The notes under the pieces are model-generated. The model did not search any database, was not told the DNA's origin, and saw only the letters and a program-made list of their open reading frames with translations. DNA of 64,000 nt. Origin: Aquimarina algiphila (GTDB lineage: Bacteria; Bacteroidota; Bacteroidia; Flavobacteriales; Flavobacteriaceae). The stretch spans positions 1 through 64,000 of the forward strand of contig NZ_VLNR01000015.1 of the NCBI RefSeq assembly GCF_007489275.1, given 5' to 3'. This document shows, piece after piece, positions 17,006 through 26,000 of the stretch; the stretch's first letter is position 1, and each line of letters starts with the position of its first letter. The translations under genes and the position numbers were made by a program.

Positions 17006-18778
17006 TTAATGTGAAGACGCTTCTCCCGCCCCACTCGGTATTCTAATATTTTCAACTATTTCTTGCACTTCTTTTGGAGGTGCAGCTGTCATTCTTGAGA
17101 CTACTACAGAAATGATTACATTAACAATCATAGCAATAGTACCAAAACCTTCTGGTGATGTGCCAAACCACCATTCACTAGCTGGTCTTGGGTCCATCAC
17201 TCCTATTAATCCTGTTTTATATCTAATCATATAGAATAACATTAGAACAATACCTACTACCATGCCGGTTACTGCTCCTTGTCTATTCATACGTTTATCA
17301 AAAATTCCAAGAATTATAGCCGGAAAAAACGATGCTGCTGCCAGACCAAATGCTAATGCAACAACAGCTGCAACAAAACCAGGTGGATAAATACCGAATA
17401 ATCCTGCAATAATAATAGCAACTAAAATACTAATGCGTGCTGCTAAAAGTTCTCCTTTTTCAGAAATGTTTGGTTTGATTTGTTTTTTGATCAAATCATG
17501 AGAAATCGAAGTAGAGATGACTAATAATAATCCAGCTGCTGTCGATAAAGCTGCTGCTAACCCTCCAGCTGCTACTAATGCAATTACCCAGTTGGGTAGT
17601 TTTGCAATTTCTGGATTGGCAAGTACCATAATATCTCTATCTACGTATAATTCATTGGCAGAATCATTCGCATTAGACACCAAACGTTCTCCATGTTCAC
17701 CTCTCTCCCCAGTATACTTAGGTTTCCCATCAGTTGCTTTTCCATTTACATATTGAATTTTACCATCATTATTTTTATCAGACCAAGATATCAAACCTGT
17801 ATTTTCCCAGTTTTTAAACCATTCTGGCACTTCTTTATATTGTGTGTTACTTACCGTTTCTATTAAATTTGTTCTTGCAAAAACTGCAATTGCTGGTGCT
17901 GTAGTATATAAAATCGCAATAAACAATAATGCAAGACCAGCAGATTTACGAGCATCTTTTACTTTAGGTACGGTAAAGAAACGTACAATTACATGTGGTA
18001 GCCCTGCTGTACCTACCATTAATGCCAATGTAATCGCAAAAACGTCCCATGTTGATTTTGATCCATCTGTATATTCATTAAACCCTAACTGGGTATGCAA
18101 GGTATCTAATTTGTCAAGCAAAAATGTACCATCCTCTACAGTACCTCCCATACCTATTTGAGGTATGATATTGCCTGTCATTTGCATTGAAATAAAAAAA
18201 GCAGGAACCATAAATGCAAATATTAACACACAATATTGTGCTACTTGCGTATATGTAATCCCTTTCATTCCTCCTAAAAAAGCAAAAACTAAAACAACTG
18301 TCATACCTATGATTACACCTAAATTAATATCTACCTGTAAAAATTGAGAAAAAACAATCCCTACACCTCTCATCTGACCTGCCACATAAGTAAATGATAC
18401 AATTAAAGCGCAAATTACTGCTACTGTTCTTGCCGTATTAGAATAATATCGATCACCAATAAAATCAGGAACTGTAAATTTTCCAAATTTCCTAAGGTAA
18501 GGAGCTAACAATAAAGCTAAAAGTACGTATCCTCCTGTCCATCCCATTAAAAACACAGAACCATCATAACCCATAAATGAAATCAATCCTGCCATCGAGA
18601 TAAAGGAAGCGGCACTCATCCAATCTGCTGCGGTTGCCATACCATTAGCCAAAGGTGATACTCCTCCTCCTGCTACATAAAATTCTTTTGTAGAGCCTGC
18701 CCTTGCCCATATAGCTATTCCGAAATAAATAGCAAAAGTAATCCCTACTAAAATCCATGTCCATACTTGAACGCTCAT
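17006..18778 (-). CDS. actP: Cation/acetate symporter, VC2705 family
   Basis: A 590-residue SLC5 transporter with about 13 membrane helices: SVQVWTWILVGITFAIYFG, the conserved GGVSPLANGMATAADWMSAASF and TVPDFIGDRYY, and a long hydrophilic insertion (about 300-390) before the second half. The insertion carries an EF-hand-like stretch, DKNNDGKIQYVNG, a possible Ca2+ loop. The family takes up acetate and other short carboxylates with Na+ or H+. The partner DUF4212 gene is 30 bp upstream and acs lies downstream in the same orientation. The symbol actP is used loosely; this is the VC2705 branch, not strict E. coli ActP. Confidence 0.9.
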   Translation of the reverse strand: MSVQVWTWILVGITFAIYFGIAIWARAGSTKEFYVAGGGVSPLANGMATAADWMSAASFISMAGLISFMGYDGSVFLMGWTGGYVLLALLLAPYLRKFGKFTVPDFIGDRYYSNTARTVAVICALIVSFTYVAGQMRGVGIVFSQFLQVDINLGVIIGMTVVLVFAFLGGMKGITYTQVAQYCVLIFAFMVPAFFISMQMTGNIIPQIGMGGTVEDGTFLLDKLDTLHTQLGFNEYTDGSKSTWDVFAITLALMVGTAGLPHVIVRFFTVPKVKDARKSAGLALLFIAILYTTAPAIAVFARTNLIETVSNTQYKEVPEWFKNWENTGLISWSDKNNDGKIQYVNGKATDGKPKYTGERGEHGERLVSNANDSANELYVDRDIMVLANPEIAKLPNWVIALVAAGGLAAALSTAAGLLLVISTSISHDLIKKQIKPNISEKGELLAARISILVAIIIAGLFGIYPPGFVAAVVALAFGLAAASFFPAIILGIFDKRMNRQGAVTGMVVGIVLMLFYMIRYKTGLIGVMDPRPASEWWFGTSPEGFGTIAMIVNVIISVVVSRMTAAPPKEVQEIVENIRIPSGAGEASSH

Positions 18779-18808
18779 AATAATATATTTTTTTGGTTAG
18801 TATTAAGA

Positions 18809-19069
18809 TTACTCGTTGTAACCATATTTTTTATCCAGTTTATTCATCAATCGTACGTATACAAAAATGAGTATAACAAAAACATAGATAGAACCTTGTT
18901 GAGCAAACCAAAAACCAAGTTTAAATCCCCCAAGTCTAATACTGTTTAGCGCATCTTTAAATAAAATTCCTGCTCCATAGGAGACTGCAAACCAAATAGT
19001 CAATAAAATGACTAAATACTTGAGGTTTTCTCTCCAATAAGCAGTTGCTTTTTTTTGTTTTTCTGACAT
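18809..19069 (-). CDS. DUF4212 small subunit of the acetate symporter
   Basis: 86 residues with the DUF4212 signature: AYWRENLKYLVILLTIWFAVSYGAGILF near the N-terminus, then LGGFKLGFWFAQQGSIYVFVILIFVYV, ending in a charged tail (LMNKLDKKYGYNE). Two membrane helices. The family is nearly always encoded immediately before a VC2705-type symporter, as here with 30 bp spacing, and is presumed a subunit or assembly factor. It lies 11 bp after the porin gene. Confidence 0.92.
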   Translation of the reverse strand: MSEKQKKATAYWRENLKYLVILLTIWFAVSYGAGILFKDALNSIRLGGFKLGFWFAQQGSIYVFVILIFVYVRLMNKLDKKYGYNE

Positions 19070-19080
19070 AATTATTAATT

Positions 19081-20328
19081 TTAGAGATAGATCATTGCTT
19101 GTAAGGTAACAAAACTTTGAGCGTCATTATCACCATACTTTGTATTTAAATATTCTAGTGTAAGTTTAGAATTATGACCGCTGAAGTATGCATTTGCTCC
19201 CACTCCAAATGTGGTTGCATTATCATCTATAAGGTCAATAGAACGTAAATTAAATGACCCATACGGTTGAAATTTAATCTTCTTATTATCATTAGGAATA
19301 ACATACCCTACATGACTGTAGACCATAGAACCTGTTTCATATGTTTGTCCTAGTGTAAAATTGTCTCCATAATCATTGTTCTGATAGGATGCATAAGCGG
19401 TTATTGCAGATCCATTCTTTCCTATTGGAGCATCATAAAAGGCATCAACCGCAAAAATTGCGACATCTTGCCCTTCTAATGTTAGATCATCATTAACAAG
19501 AACACTTCCATCTGGGTGATAAAAAAACCCCGCTCCTACATTAAAAACTTTTTTACCTCCTAAATAAGATCCAACTTTATAGGGTAAAAAATTAGATTCC
19601 TGATCTAAAAAATTATAATCAAAATATCCTGCAAAGTTCTTCCCTGCATCTTTTGAACCTAATAGATCTCTCCCTGCATAATACGTATCACCAGCAATAA
19701 AAGTATCTGGATTGGCAAGATCAATTGCAGAATCTAAAGTGTTTTTACCAGATTCATTAACTGAGACTCGATATTGGAGTTTTCCAAATGATCCTTTAAG
19801 ATAAACTCCTATATGACGTGCAAACTGATCAGATAAACCTATAGTAGCCCATGATTGACGATTATTATCTAATGTCATGATATTAAGCGTACTTTGGTTA
19901 TTAAGGCGTGAAATACCGTTCCAATAATGTAATCCTCCCCCGATTGCATGTTTCTCGCCTAAGCTATATTGTAACCAAAAATCGTGGAAGAAGAGTTGAG
20001 AGCTATCTCCTTTTCCTGTTGGACTTTGATTATCTCCATTTAAGCTATTTAATCCGAAATGAGTAAGAATCAAGAAATCTTTATTTATTTGAGAAAATGT
20101 TAAAATACGTGCTCTTCGAATGCTAAAATTTGTTTTACTAACATCGTCAGGCACTTCATCCTGATATCGTGCCCAGAACTGACCCCAAGAAATTATTCTA
20201 AAATATTTTGATCCATCTTCATTTAGTTTAACTTTTAGCCCACCTGTATAATCAGGTGATCCTTGAGAAAATCCTAAATATGGTACCAAAAAACAACCTA
20301 AAAAAAGTAGTAATATGAGCTTTTTCAT
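19081..20328 (-). CDS. Outer-membrane porin of the acetate island
   Basis: 415 residues with a signal peptide (MKKLILLLFLGCFLVPYLGFSQ) and a chain of amphipathic beta strands ending in an aromatic-rich strand (SFVTLQAMIYL), as expected for a phosphate-selective-porin-like (OprO/P) or related barrel. Early motif YFRIISWGQFWARYQD and RRARILTFSQINKDFLILTHFG are typical of Bacteroidota porins of this group. It is the first structural gene of the uptake run (porin, DUF4212, symporter; spacings 11 and 30 bp), so it probably passes acetate or other small acids across the outer membrane. Substrate is inferred from context only. Confidence 0.8.
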   Translation of the reverse strand: MKKLILLLFLGCFLVPYLGFSQGSPDYTGGLKVKLNEDGSKYFRIISWGQFWARYQDEVPDDVSKTNFSIRRARILTFSQINKDFLILTHFGLNSLNGDNQSPTGKGDSSQLFFHDFWLQYSLGEKHAIGGGLHYWNGISRLNNQSTLNIMTLDNNRQSWATIGLSDQFARHIGVYLKGSFGKLQYRVSVNESGKNTLDSAIDLANPDTFIAGDTYYAGRDLLGSKDAGKNFAGYFDYNFLDQESNFLPYKVGSYLGGKKVFNVGAGFFYHPDGSVLVNDDLTLEGQDVAIFAVDAFYDAPIGKNGSAITAYASYQNNDYGDNFTLGQTYETGSMVYSHVGYVIPNDNKKIKFQPYGSFNLRSIDLIDDNATTFGVGANAYFSGHNSKLTLEYLNTKYGDNDAQSFVTLQAMIYL

Positions 20329-20450
20329 AATTTAAGAATTAGATTTTAGAAAATGATTTGTACTACTGATGTAGTGTTGTGCACTTGTTAAAAGTCTAAA
20401 AATTATGTTAAGCAATAAAAATTAGTATAGTTTTTTGCTAATCACTATAG

Positions 20451-20870
20451 TTATTCTCTAAAACGTTCCCATTTAATAAGCATAAATTTATCCCCCAATT
20501 CTGTTACAACAACACCAGCTCCTTTTATATTATCGGGAGATTGAAAAAAAATTGCTAATTCTGAAGCATTTAGAATCTTATAAGTCGGATGATATTGCGA
20601 ATTATATGGTCTTTTAATATTATATTTCTTTACCCAATTGATTACGCTAACGTGAGAAATCCCCAAAATGCGTTCAATTTCGCGATATGTTAATCCCTCT
20701 AAATAAAGCTGCAAAGCTTTGTTCACATAATAATCATCTATCTTCTTACCAAGCTTATTTACTGTAAAATTATAATTACAATTTTTACATCGATATCGCT
20801 GCCTATGATTAATTACACCACTTTTAATATACTCTGATGAATTACAATTTGGACATACTCTTAAATTCAT
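20451..20870 (-). CDS. IS1 InsA-like zinc-ribbon/HTH protein, probable regulator
   Basis: 139 residues: an InsA-type zinc ribbon (Cys6, Cys9, Cys28, Cys31; CPNCNSSEYIKSG and RYRCKNCNYNF), a helix-turn-helix (about 55-84, LTYREIERILGISHVSVINW) and a C-terminal stretch (about 95-139) with no transposase character. There is no DDE catalytic part, no second ORF and no terminal inverted repeats at its borders. I read it as a domesticated transposase N-terminus acting as a DNA-binding regulator. It sits at the head of the acetate island, where no other DNA-binding output protein is encoded. A solo remnant of an IS1-like element is the alternative. Confidence 0.75.
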   Translation of the reverse strand: MNLRVCPNCNSSEYIKSGVINHRQRYRCKNCNYNFTVNKLGKKIDDYYVNKALQLYLEGLTYREIERILGISHVSVINWVKKYNIKRPYNSQYHPTYKILNASELAIFFQSPDNIKGAGVVVTELGDKFMLIKWERFRE

Positions 20871-20976
20871 ATATAGTATTTTTGCATAAATATATCATTT
20901 TAGCAATAAAAATATAACAACTATTTAATACTAATCATAAATAAATCTAATTTTTAAACGATAATTATTAAAAATA

Positions 20977-20984
20977 TATCTTTG
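20977..20984 (+). promoter_or_regulatory. -7 element for the Nudix gene
   Basis: TATCTTTG, a perfect TAnnTTTG match, 35 bp before ATG 21020. No clear TTG at the usual distance upstream. Confidence 0.5.
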
Positions 20985-21019
20985 AATATTAATAAAAAAT
21001 GAAAAATCAGTAATTACTC

Positions 21020-21571
21020 ATGTCAGATGAATTGATAGATATATTAGATGAGCATGGAAAGCGTACCGGAGAAATCAGATTAAAATCTGAGGCTCATCAA
21101 TTAGGGTTATATCATGCTAGTGTACATATTTGGTTTTTTACGGATGATGGTCGGATTTTATTTCAGAAACGTGCAAAGAATAAAGATAGTTTTCCTGATT
21201 TATGGGATGTATCTGTTGCGGGTCATATTGGAGCTGGAGAAAGTCCAGAGAATTCTGCCATTCGCGAAATTGAAGAAGAAATTGGTATATTGGTTCCGGT
21301 ACATAAGTTAGAGTTTATTGGCACATATTTAGCAAAAAAAATACCCAAACCTGATTTTCTAGATAACGAGTTTCACTACATCTATCTAAGTAAACTAGAT
21401 GTCTCTATCAAAAAATTAAAACTACAAGAAGAAGAAGTCGCTGGTGTTATTCTTTTTGATAGTAATGATTTTAAAAATATTCTTCATAACCCTATTAAGT
21501 ATAAAGATTATGTACCTCATGATCTGGAATATTATCACTTTATTCTTAAGGAAATCACAAATCGATTATAA
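21020..21571 (+). CDS. Nudix hydrolase (IPP-isomerase-like group)
   Basis: 183 residues with a perfect Nudix box, GHIGAGESPENSAIREIEEEIGI read as G-x5-E-x7-REUxEExGU (residues about 72-94, counted approximately). The N-terminus (ELIDILDEHGKRTGEIRLKSEAHQ) and VHIWFFTDDGRILFQKRAKNKDSFPDLWDVSVAGH are typical of the YfcD/IPP-isomerase-like Nudix group that hydrolyses or isomerises diphosphate substrates. Exact substrate is unknown. A single-gene transcript is likely, from the promoter-like site at 20977. Confidence 0.9.
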   Translation: MSDELIDILDEHGKRTGEIRLKSEAHQLGLYHASVHIWFFTDDGRILFQKRAKNKDSFPDLWDVSVAGHIGAGESPENSAIREIEEEIGILVPVHKLEFIGTYLAKKIPKPDFLDNEFHYIYLSKLDVSIKKLKLQEEEVAGVILFDSNDFKNILHNPIKYKDYVPHDLEYYHFILKEITNRL

Positions 21572-21627
21572 TAATACTTCTATTACAACTAACTATTGTA
21601 ACTTCTACCGCTAATCTTTTATTATAG

Positions 21628-21635
21628 TATTTTTG
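21628..21635 (+). promoter_or_regulatory. -7 element for dps
   Basis: TATTTTTG, a perfect TAnnTTTG match, 35 bp upstream of ATG 21671. Confidence 0.5.
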
Positions 21636-21670
21636 TATTAAAATAACAAAAACAATAAATAAAAACTATA

Positions 21671-22120
21671 ATGGATTTAAATAATAAAACTGTAGATACT
21701 TTAAATATTTTACTCGCTGATTATCATATACATTATCAAAAACTCCGAAATTTTCATTGGAATATAACAGGCCCACATTTTTTTGAACTTCATGCAAAAT
21801 TTGAAGAGTTTTATGAAGATGCTAAATTAAAAATAGATGAGATTGCAGAGCGTATTCTTACACTAAGAGGAAAACCTGTGAGTAATTTTAGTGTATATTT
21901 AGATATTTCTAATATTAATGAAGCAAGTACTATACTTACAGACTATGAAATGGTTTCTACTATTTTAGAAGACCATAAACTACTTTTAAAACAACTCAAA
22001 ATAGTAACTGTCGCTGCAGAAGAAACTAAAGACGATGGGACTCTTGATATTACAGGAACGTATATAGGAGAAATAGAAAAAACAAGCTGGATGCTCAATG
22101 CCTGGAATCAGAAAAATTAA
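21671..22120 (+). CDS. dps: Dps family DNA-protection/ferritin-like protein
   Basis: 149 residues with the Dps ferroxidase signature: FHW at 28-30 (His29), LH at 40-41 (His41), and DEIAER at 56-61 (Asp56, Glu60), spaced as in the dinuclear centre formed between two subunits. Dps dodecamers oxidise Fe2+ with peroxide and store iron, and some bind DNA; the N-terminus here is short and not strongly basic, so DNA binding is uncertain. The following lipoprotein gene starts 23 bp before this gene ends. Confidence 0.93.
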   Translation: MDLNNKTVDTLNILLADYHIHYQKLRNFHWNITGPHFFELHAKFEEFYEDAKLKIDEIAERILTLRGKPVSNFSVYLDISNINEASTILTDYEMVSTILEDHKLLLKQLKIVTVAAEETKDDGTLDITGTYIGEIEKTSWMLNAWNQKN

Positions 22121-22976
22121 AATAATAAAACTCTCATATCTTATCCTTTTGACAACAATGACAATGAGTTGTCAAAAGGATAAACATTCTGATTTAACTA
22201 AAATCAAAAAACTCTCGCACTCTATTAACGAAATCTCAGGTATTACTATGTTGTCTGATGCTAAATTATATGCTATCAATGATTCTGGTAATGATAACAC
22301 CGTATTTTGTCTAAATCAAAAAGGCGAGATTATAAATGAAATTAAAATTCCTGGCACTAAAAATATAGATTGGGAAGATCTTGCCTACGATCAAGAAAAC
22401 AATATCTACATTGGAGATTTTGGAAATAATAATAATGATCGAAAAAACCTTGTTATTTATAAGGTCAATGGACTATTATCAAATACAATATCTGTAGAAA
22501 AAATTAGATTCATTTTTGAAGATCAAAAAAAGTTCCCTCCCAAAAAAAAGAATTTCAATTTTGATGTTGAAGCTTTTATTCACCTTAACGGAAATTTATA
22601 TTTGTTTACTAAAAATCGTGCTAAAAATTCAAAAGGAAAAACCAAACTATACAAAGTATCTGCCACTCCAGGAAAGTATATGGCCAAACTAGTTGGAGAA
22701 TACAAAACATGTGAAGATAGTTCTAATTGCTTAATTACCGGTGCTGCGATCAATCATTCTGGTGATCACATTGCACTTCTCACTCACAATAAAGTTTTTT
22801 TAATAACTGATTTTACAGAGGATAATTTGTTTAATGGAAATATTAAAAAAATAAAACTAAAGCATAATTCACAAAAAGAAGGTTTATGTTTTAAAAATGA
22901 CAGTACCCTTTTTATTACTGATGAGAAAAGTAAGTATGGTAAAGCTACTTTATACGAATATAGAATTAAAAAATAA
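22098..22976 (+). CDS. Putative lipoprotein, beta-propeller-like
   Basis: 292 residues. The N-terminus is a lipoprotein signal: basic KIKIIK, hydrophobic LSYLILLTTMTM, then SC as lipobox (Cys about 25). The body has repeating propeller-like motifs (EISGITMLSDAKLYAINDSGND, NIDWEDLAYDQENNIYIGDFGNN, KKIKLKHNSQKEGLCFKNDSTLFITDEK), resembling SdiA-regulated or esterase-like propellers; function unknown. It overlaps dps by 23 bp and is probably cotranscribed. Its signal-peptide codons form a 16-bp perfect inverted repeat (22141-22183), an unusual feature described in the findings. Confidence 0.75.
   Translation: MPGIRKIKIIKLSYLILLTTMTMSCQKDKHSDLTKIKKLSHSINEISGITMLSDAKLYAINDSGNDNTVFCLNQKGEIINEIKIPGTKNIDWEDLAYDQENNIYIGDFGNNNNDRKNLVIYKVNGLLSNTISVEKIRFIFEDQKKFPPKKKNFNFDVEAFIHLNGNLYLFTKNRAKNSKGKTKLYKVSATPGKYMAKLVGEYKTCEDSSNCLITGAAINHSGDHIALLTHNKVFLITDFTEDNLFNGNIKKIKLKHNSQKEGLCFKNDSTLFITDEKSKYGKATLYEYRIKK
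22141..22183. repeat. 16-bp perfect inverted repeat inside the lipoprotein signal sequence
   Basis: TTATCCTTTTGACAAC (22141-22156) and its exact reverse complement GTTGTCAAAAGGATAA (22168-22183) around an 11-base loop. It lies 20 bp past the dps stop codon. There is no T-run after it, so it is not a standard intrinsic terminator. Confidence 0.9.
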
Positions 22977-23019
22977 GTGATTTAATCTTATTGATTATCG
23001 TATCCTAGGATTTTTGATT

Positions 23020-26000
23020 TTAAAAACTCAAACCAAAACCAAACGTAAAACGCAACCCATCATCACTCCCAAACAACCCTAATTGCCCTCCTATAGTATC
23101 AATTGCATTAATCCACATTCCTCCTCCATAAGAGTCATGCCACTGATCAGAATTCTCGCCATCAAGCCAAACTCTTCCGACATCATAGCCTCCAAATATT
23201 CCTAATTGTAACGGCAATATACCCGTTTTAAACTTATTAAAACTATATCTTAAATCATTACTAAATGCTAATGCACTTTCTCCTGTAAAACGTTCTTCTC
23301 TATACCCTCTTAATCCATTAATCCCTCCTAAAACTGCTCCCTGATAAAACTCAAAACTATCTCCTATAATTACCTGAGCCATAACGTCTGTTTTCAAGAC
23401 TAATTTTCTATTTCTTGTAATTGCATTATAAAAACCTAGTTTTGGATAAACATACCCATAGGTACGATCAGTATCTTCTATATTCATCCTCGCCCCTGTT
23501 TGCAATTTAAACAGCATCCCTCGAGAAGGGTTCACAGCATTATCATAACTCTCAAATTTATAGTGTAAATCAATATTTCCAAAAAGCTTTCTTTCAAAAA
23601 AATCAGGATCTTCACTTACAAAACCGAGACCAGAAGTAATAAATCTTCCTCCCGTATCCTGTACTTCTATTCCTTCATAATTTGCCTTTATCGAAAATGT
23701 AGAACCATAATTTCCTTTTTTAGAAAAGCCAAAACCTAAAGCCCATGTACCAATCTTTACTCTATTATAATCTAAACCTAATTCATCATCATTATTCACA
23801 GAACTATTACCTAATCCAAAAAAGTTTTGCGCATAATTTTCACTTGTGATTAAACCGCTAAGTAAGATATTCCAATTACCAAGGGCATTCATATATTCTC
23901 CTAAATAAGATATATCATATCCTCCTTGAGTCTGAAAATAATATGCCGCTTTAAAAGTATGTTTACTATGATATGGGTTATTTTTAAACCCTTTTATAGT
24001 AAACACATCGGTAAGACTTACATTTAGACCATCATCTGGATTAAAACCAATAAAAGGAGTTACGACATTAGTTTTTTCTATGTATTTATTATAGTCATAC
24101 AGGTTATACTTATAAATATCGCTCCATATAAATTTTGCTCCACCTTTCTTTTCAACGGTATTAGGCTTTGAATGATGATCATACACCTTAACTTTTCTTC
24201 CATTTTCTATAGTATACACATCATTATTTTGTCCTCCTATAATTCTTATTCTAATAGGTTTCTTCCCCTTACCTCTTACAACAAACTGATCATCATCATC
24301 TAATCCATAAATCCAAATTTCTTTTGTCTCTTTGGAATTAAAAACTCTTTGACTATAAAGCTTTTTTATTTTTCCTCCCTTTATTCTTGATATTTTTATT
24401 GTTGTTTTATAGTCTCCTCTTATGATTTCTATAAAATCATCTTTGTCTGTTCCTGTTAAAATAGCATGTCTTGATAGATATTTATAATATCGCTTAGCGA
24501 TATCTTCTATATTATCTCTTCGTGATTTTAAATCCTTTTGGATTCTTTTGATCGTTTCATCCTGAAGTTCTTCTGGGAGATTTTTAAATGCTTTTTCTAT
24601 ATCGTTATCAGATAGATTTTCTTTAATGTATCTAGCTTGTTCTATCCATATCTTTTCTCCAGAATTCTGAGTTAGTTTTCTATCTAATGGCAGTCCTGAT
24701 TGATTTACCCATCTTACCTTTTTAAGTTTTTCATCATAAACCTGAAATTTCCTAGCCAGTGGAACTACAAATTTTATAATATCTAAAAGTAATCCATCAT
24801 AATTTGAAAATACCTGATCTCTATCACTGGGAATGGGCCTAAATATCTTTTCCTTTTCTTTATCAAATTGAGCCCATCTCCACTGATCAGAATGACGATC
24901 CCAATCCCCTAAAATCATATCAAAAAGCCTGGTTCTAATATAATGTTCTTCATCCATTTTGTATTTTTCATCCTTCCTTAATTTACTAAGAAGATCATCT
25001 GTACTTTCTATATCATCAGGTTTTCCAAAAGACACTTCATCTTTGTATTCTTTTCCCGGACGTTCTTCAAGAAAATAGATTTCATCCCCAAATTTTTCAT
25101 TATACTTCCCTAGTGCAGGATGTTTAGGAATATAATATAATTTTGGATTAGCATGATAAACTCCAATAGCATCGGCTAGGGTTCCTACGGTTAAAAATGC
25201 ATAAGGATAACTTGACGTATAAAAATCAGAAAGCACATCTTCTGTAAGCGTATTATCAAATCCATCATCCAAATAGGTATATTTAAAAGCTCCTTTTTGT
25301 AAAAACTGCGTAACACTTTTTCTCATAGCTCTTAAACTATATCGTTTTCCTTCCTTATCTACAAGACGTAACGATCGTGTTACTTGTCCTCCTCCTTGTC
25401 GGTCAATAGTAAAACCACCCATAAGAGTATCTAGAGTTGCTACCGGTACTTTGATATCTGTTCCGTATATATTGCGATAATGATCCCCCCACATCGATTT
25501 ATAAAACTTAGATTTCTTCACTTCTTCTTTTTTATAAATTGAAGCTGACACTTCTGTTTCAAAAGAATTTGGGATATCGTTAAAAGAATATTCTTTTTCT
25601 TTGGGATGCACCTCTGTCTGATAGACTAACTTAGGCTCTCCATTTTCATTTGCATAAAATCGAACGTTTGAAGCGCCATTTTTATATACATCTAATACAG
25701 CAAAACCTTGACCTGGATATGAAAATAATCCATCTTTCCCAAGAGCCGCCGCAGAAACCTTAGATCCAGAACCTGAAATAATTTGCTTGTCTCCGTCACT
25801 ATCAATATACTGCAAAGAGTGTTCATGACCGGATACAAAAACTACTCGATCCATAGCTCTGGTCATTGTAGAAAGTCTTCTCATTAACTTGCTATAGTGA
25901 ACATTAGATACATCCTGAGCTGTAACCCCTCCTTGAGAACGAATTAGAGTTGCTAACGAACCTAAGATCGGAAGAGGAATCTTTTTCTTTGAAGGAAAAA

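Noticed and set aside
20329..20990. Complete IS1 element around the zinc-ribbon gene
   Set aside because: No InsB/DDE part, no terminal inverted repeats and no target duplication at the borders.
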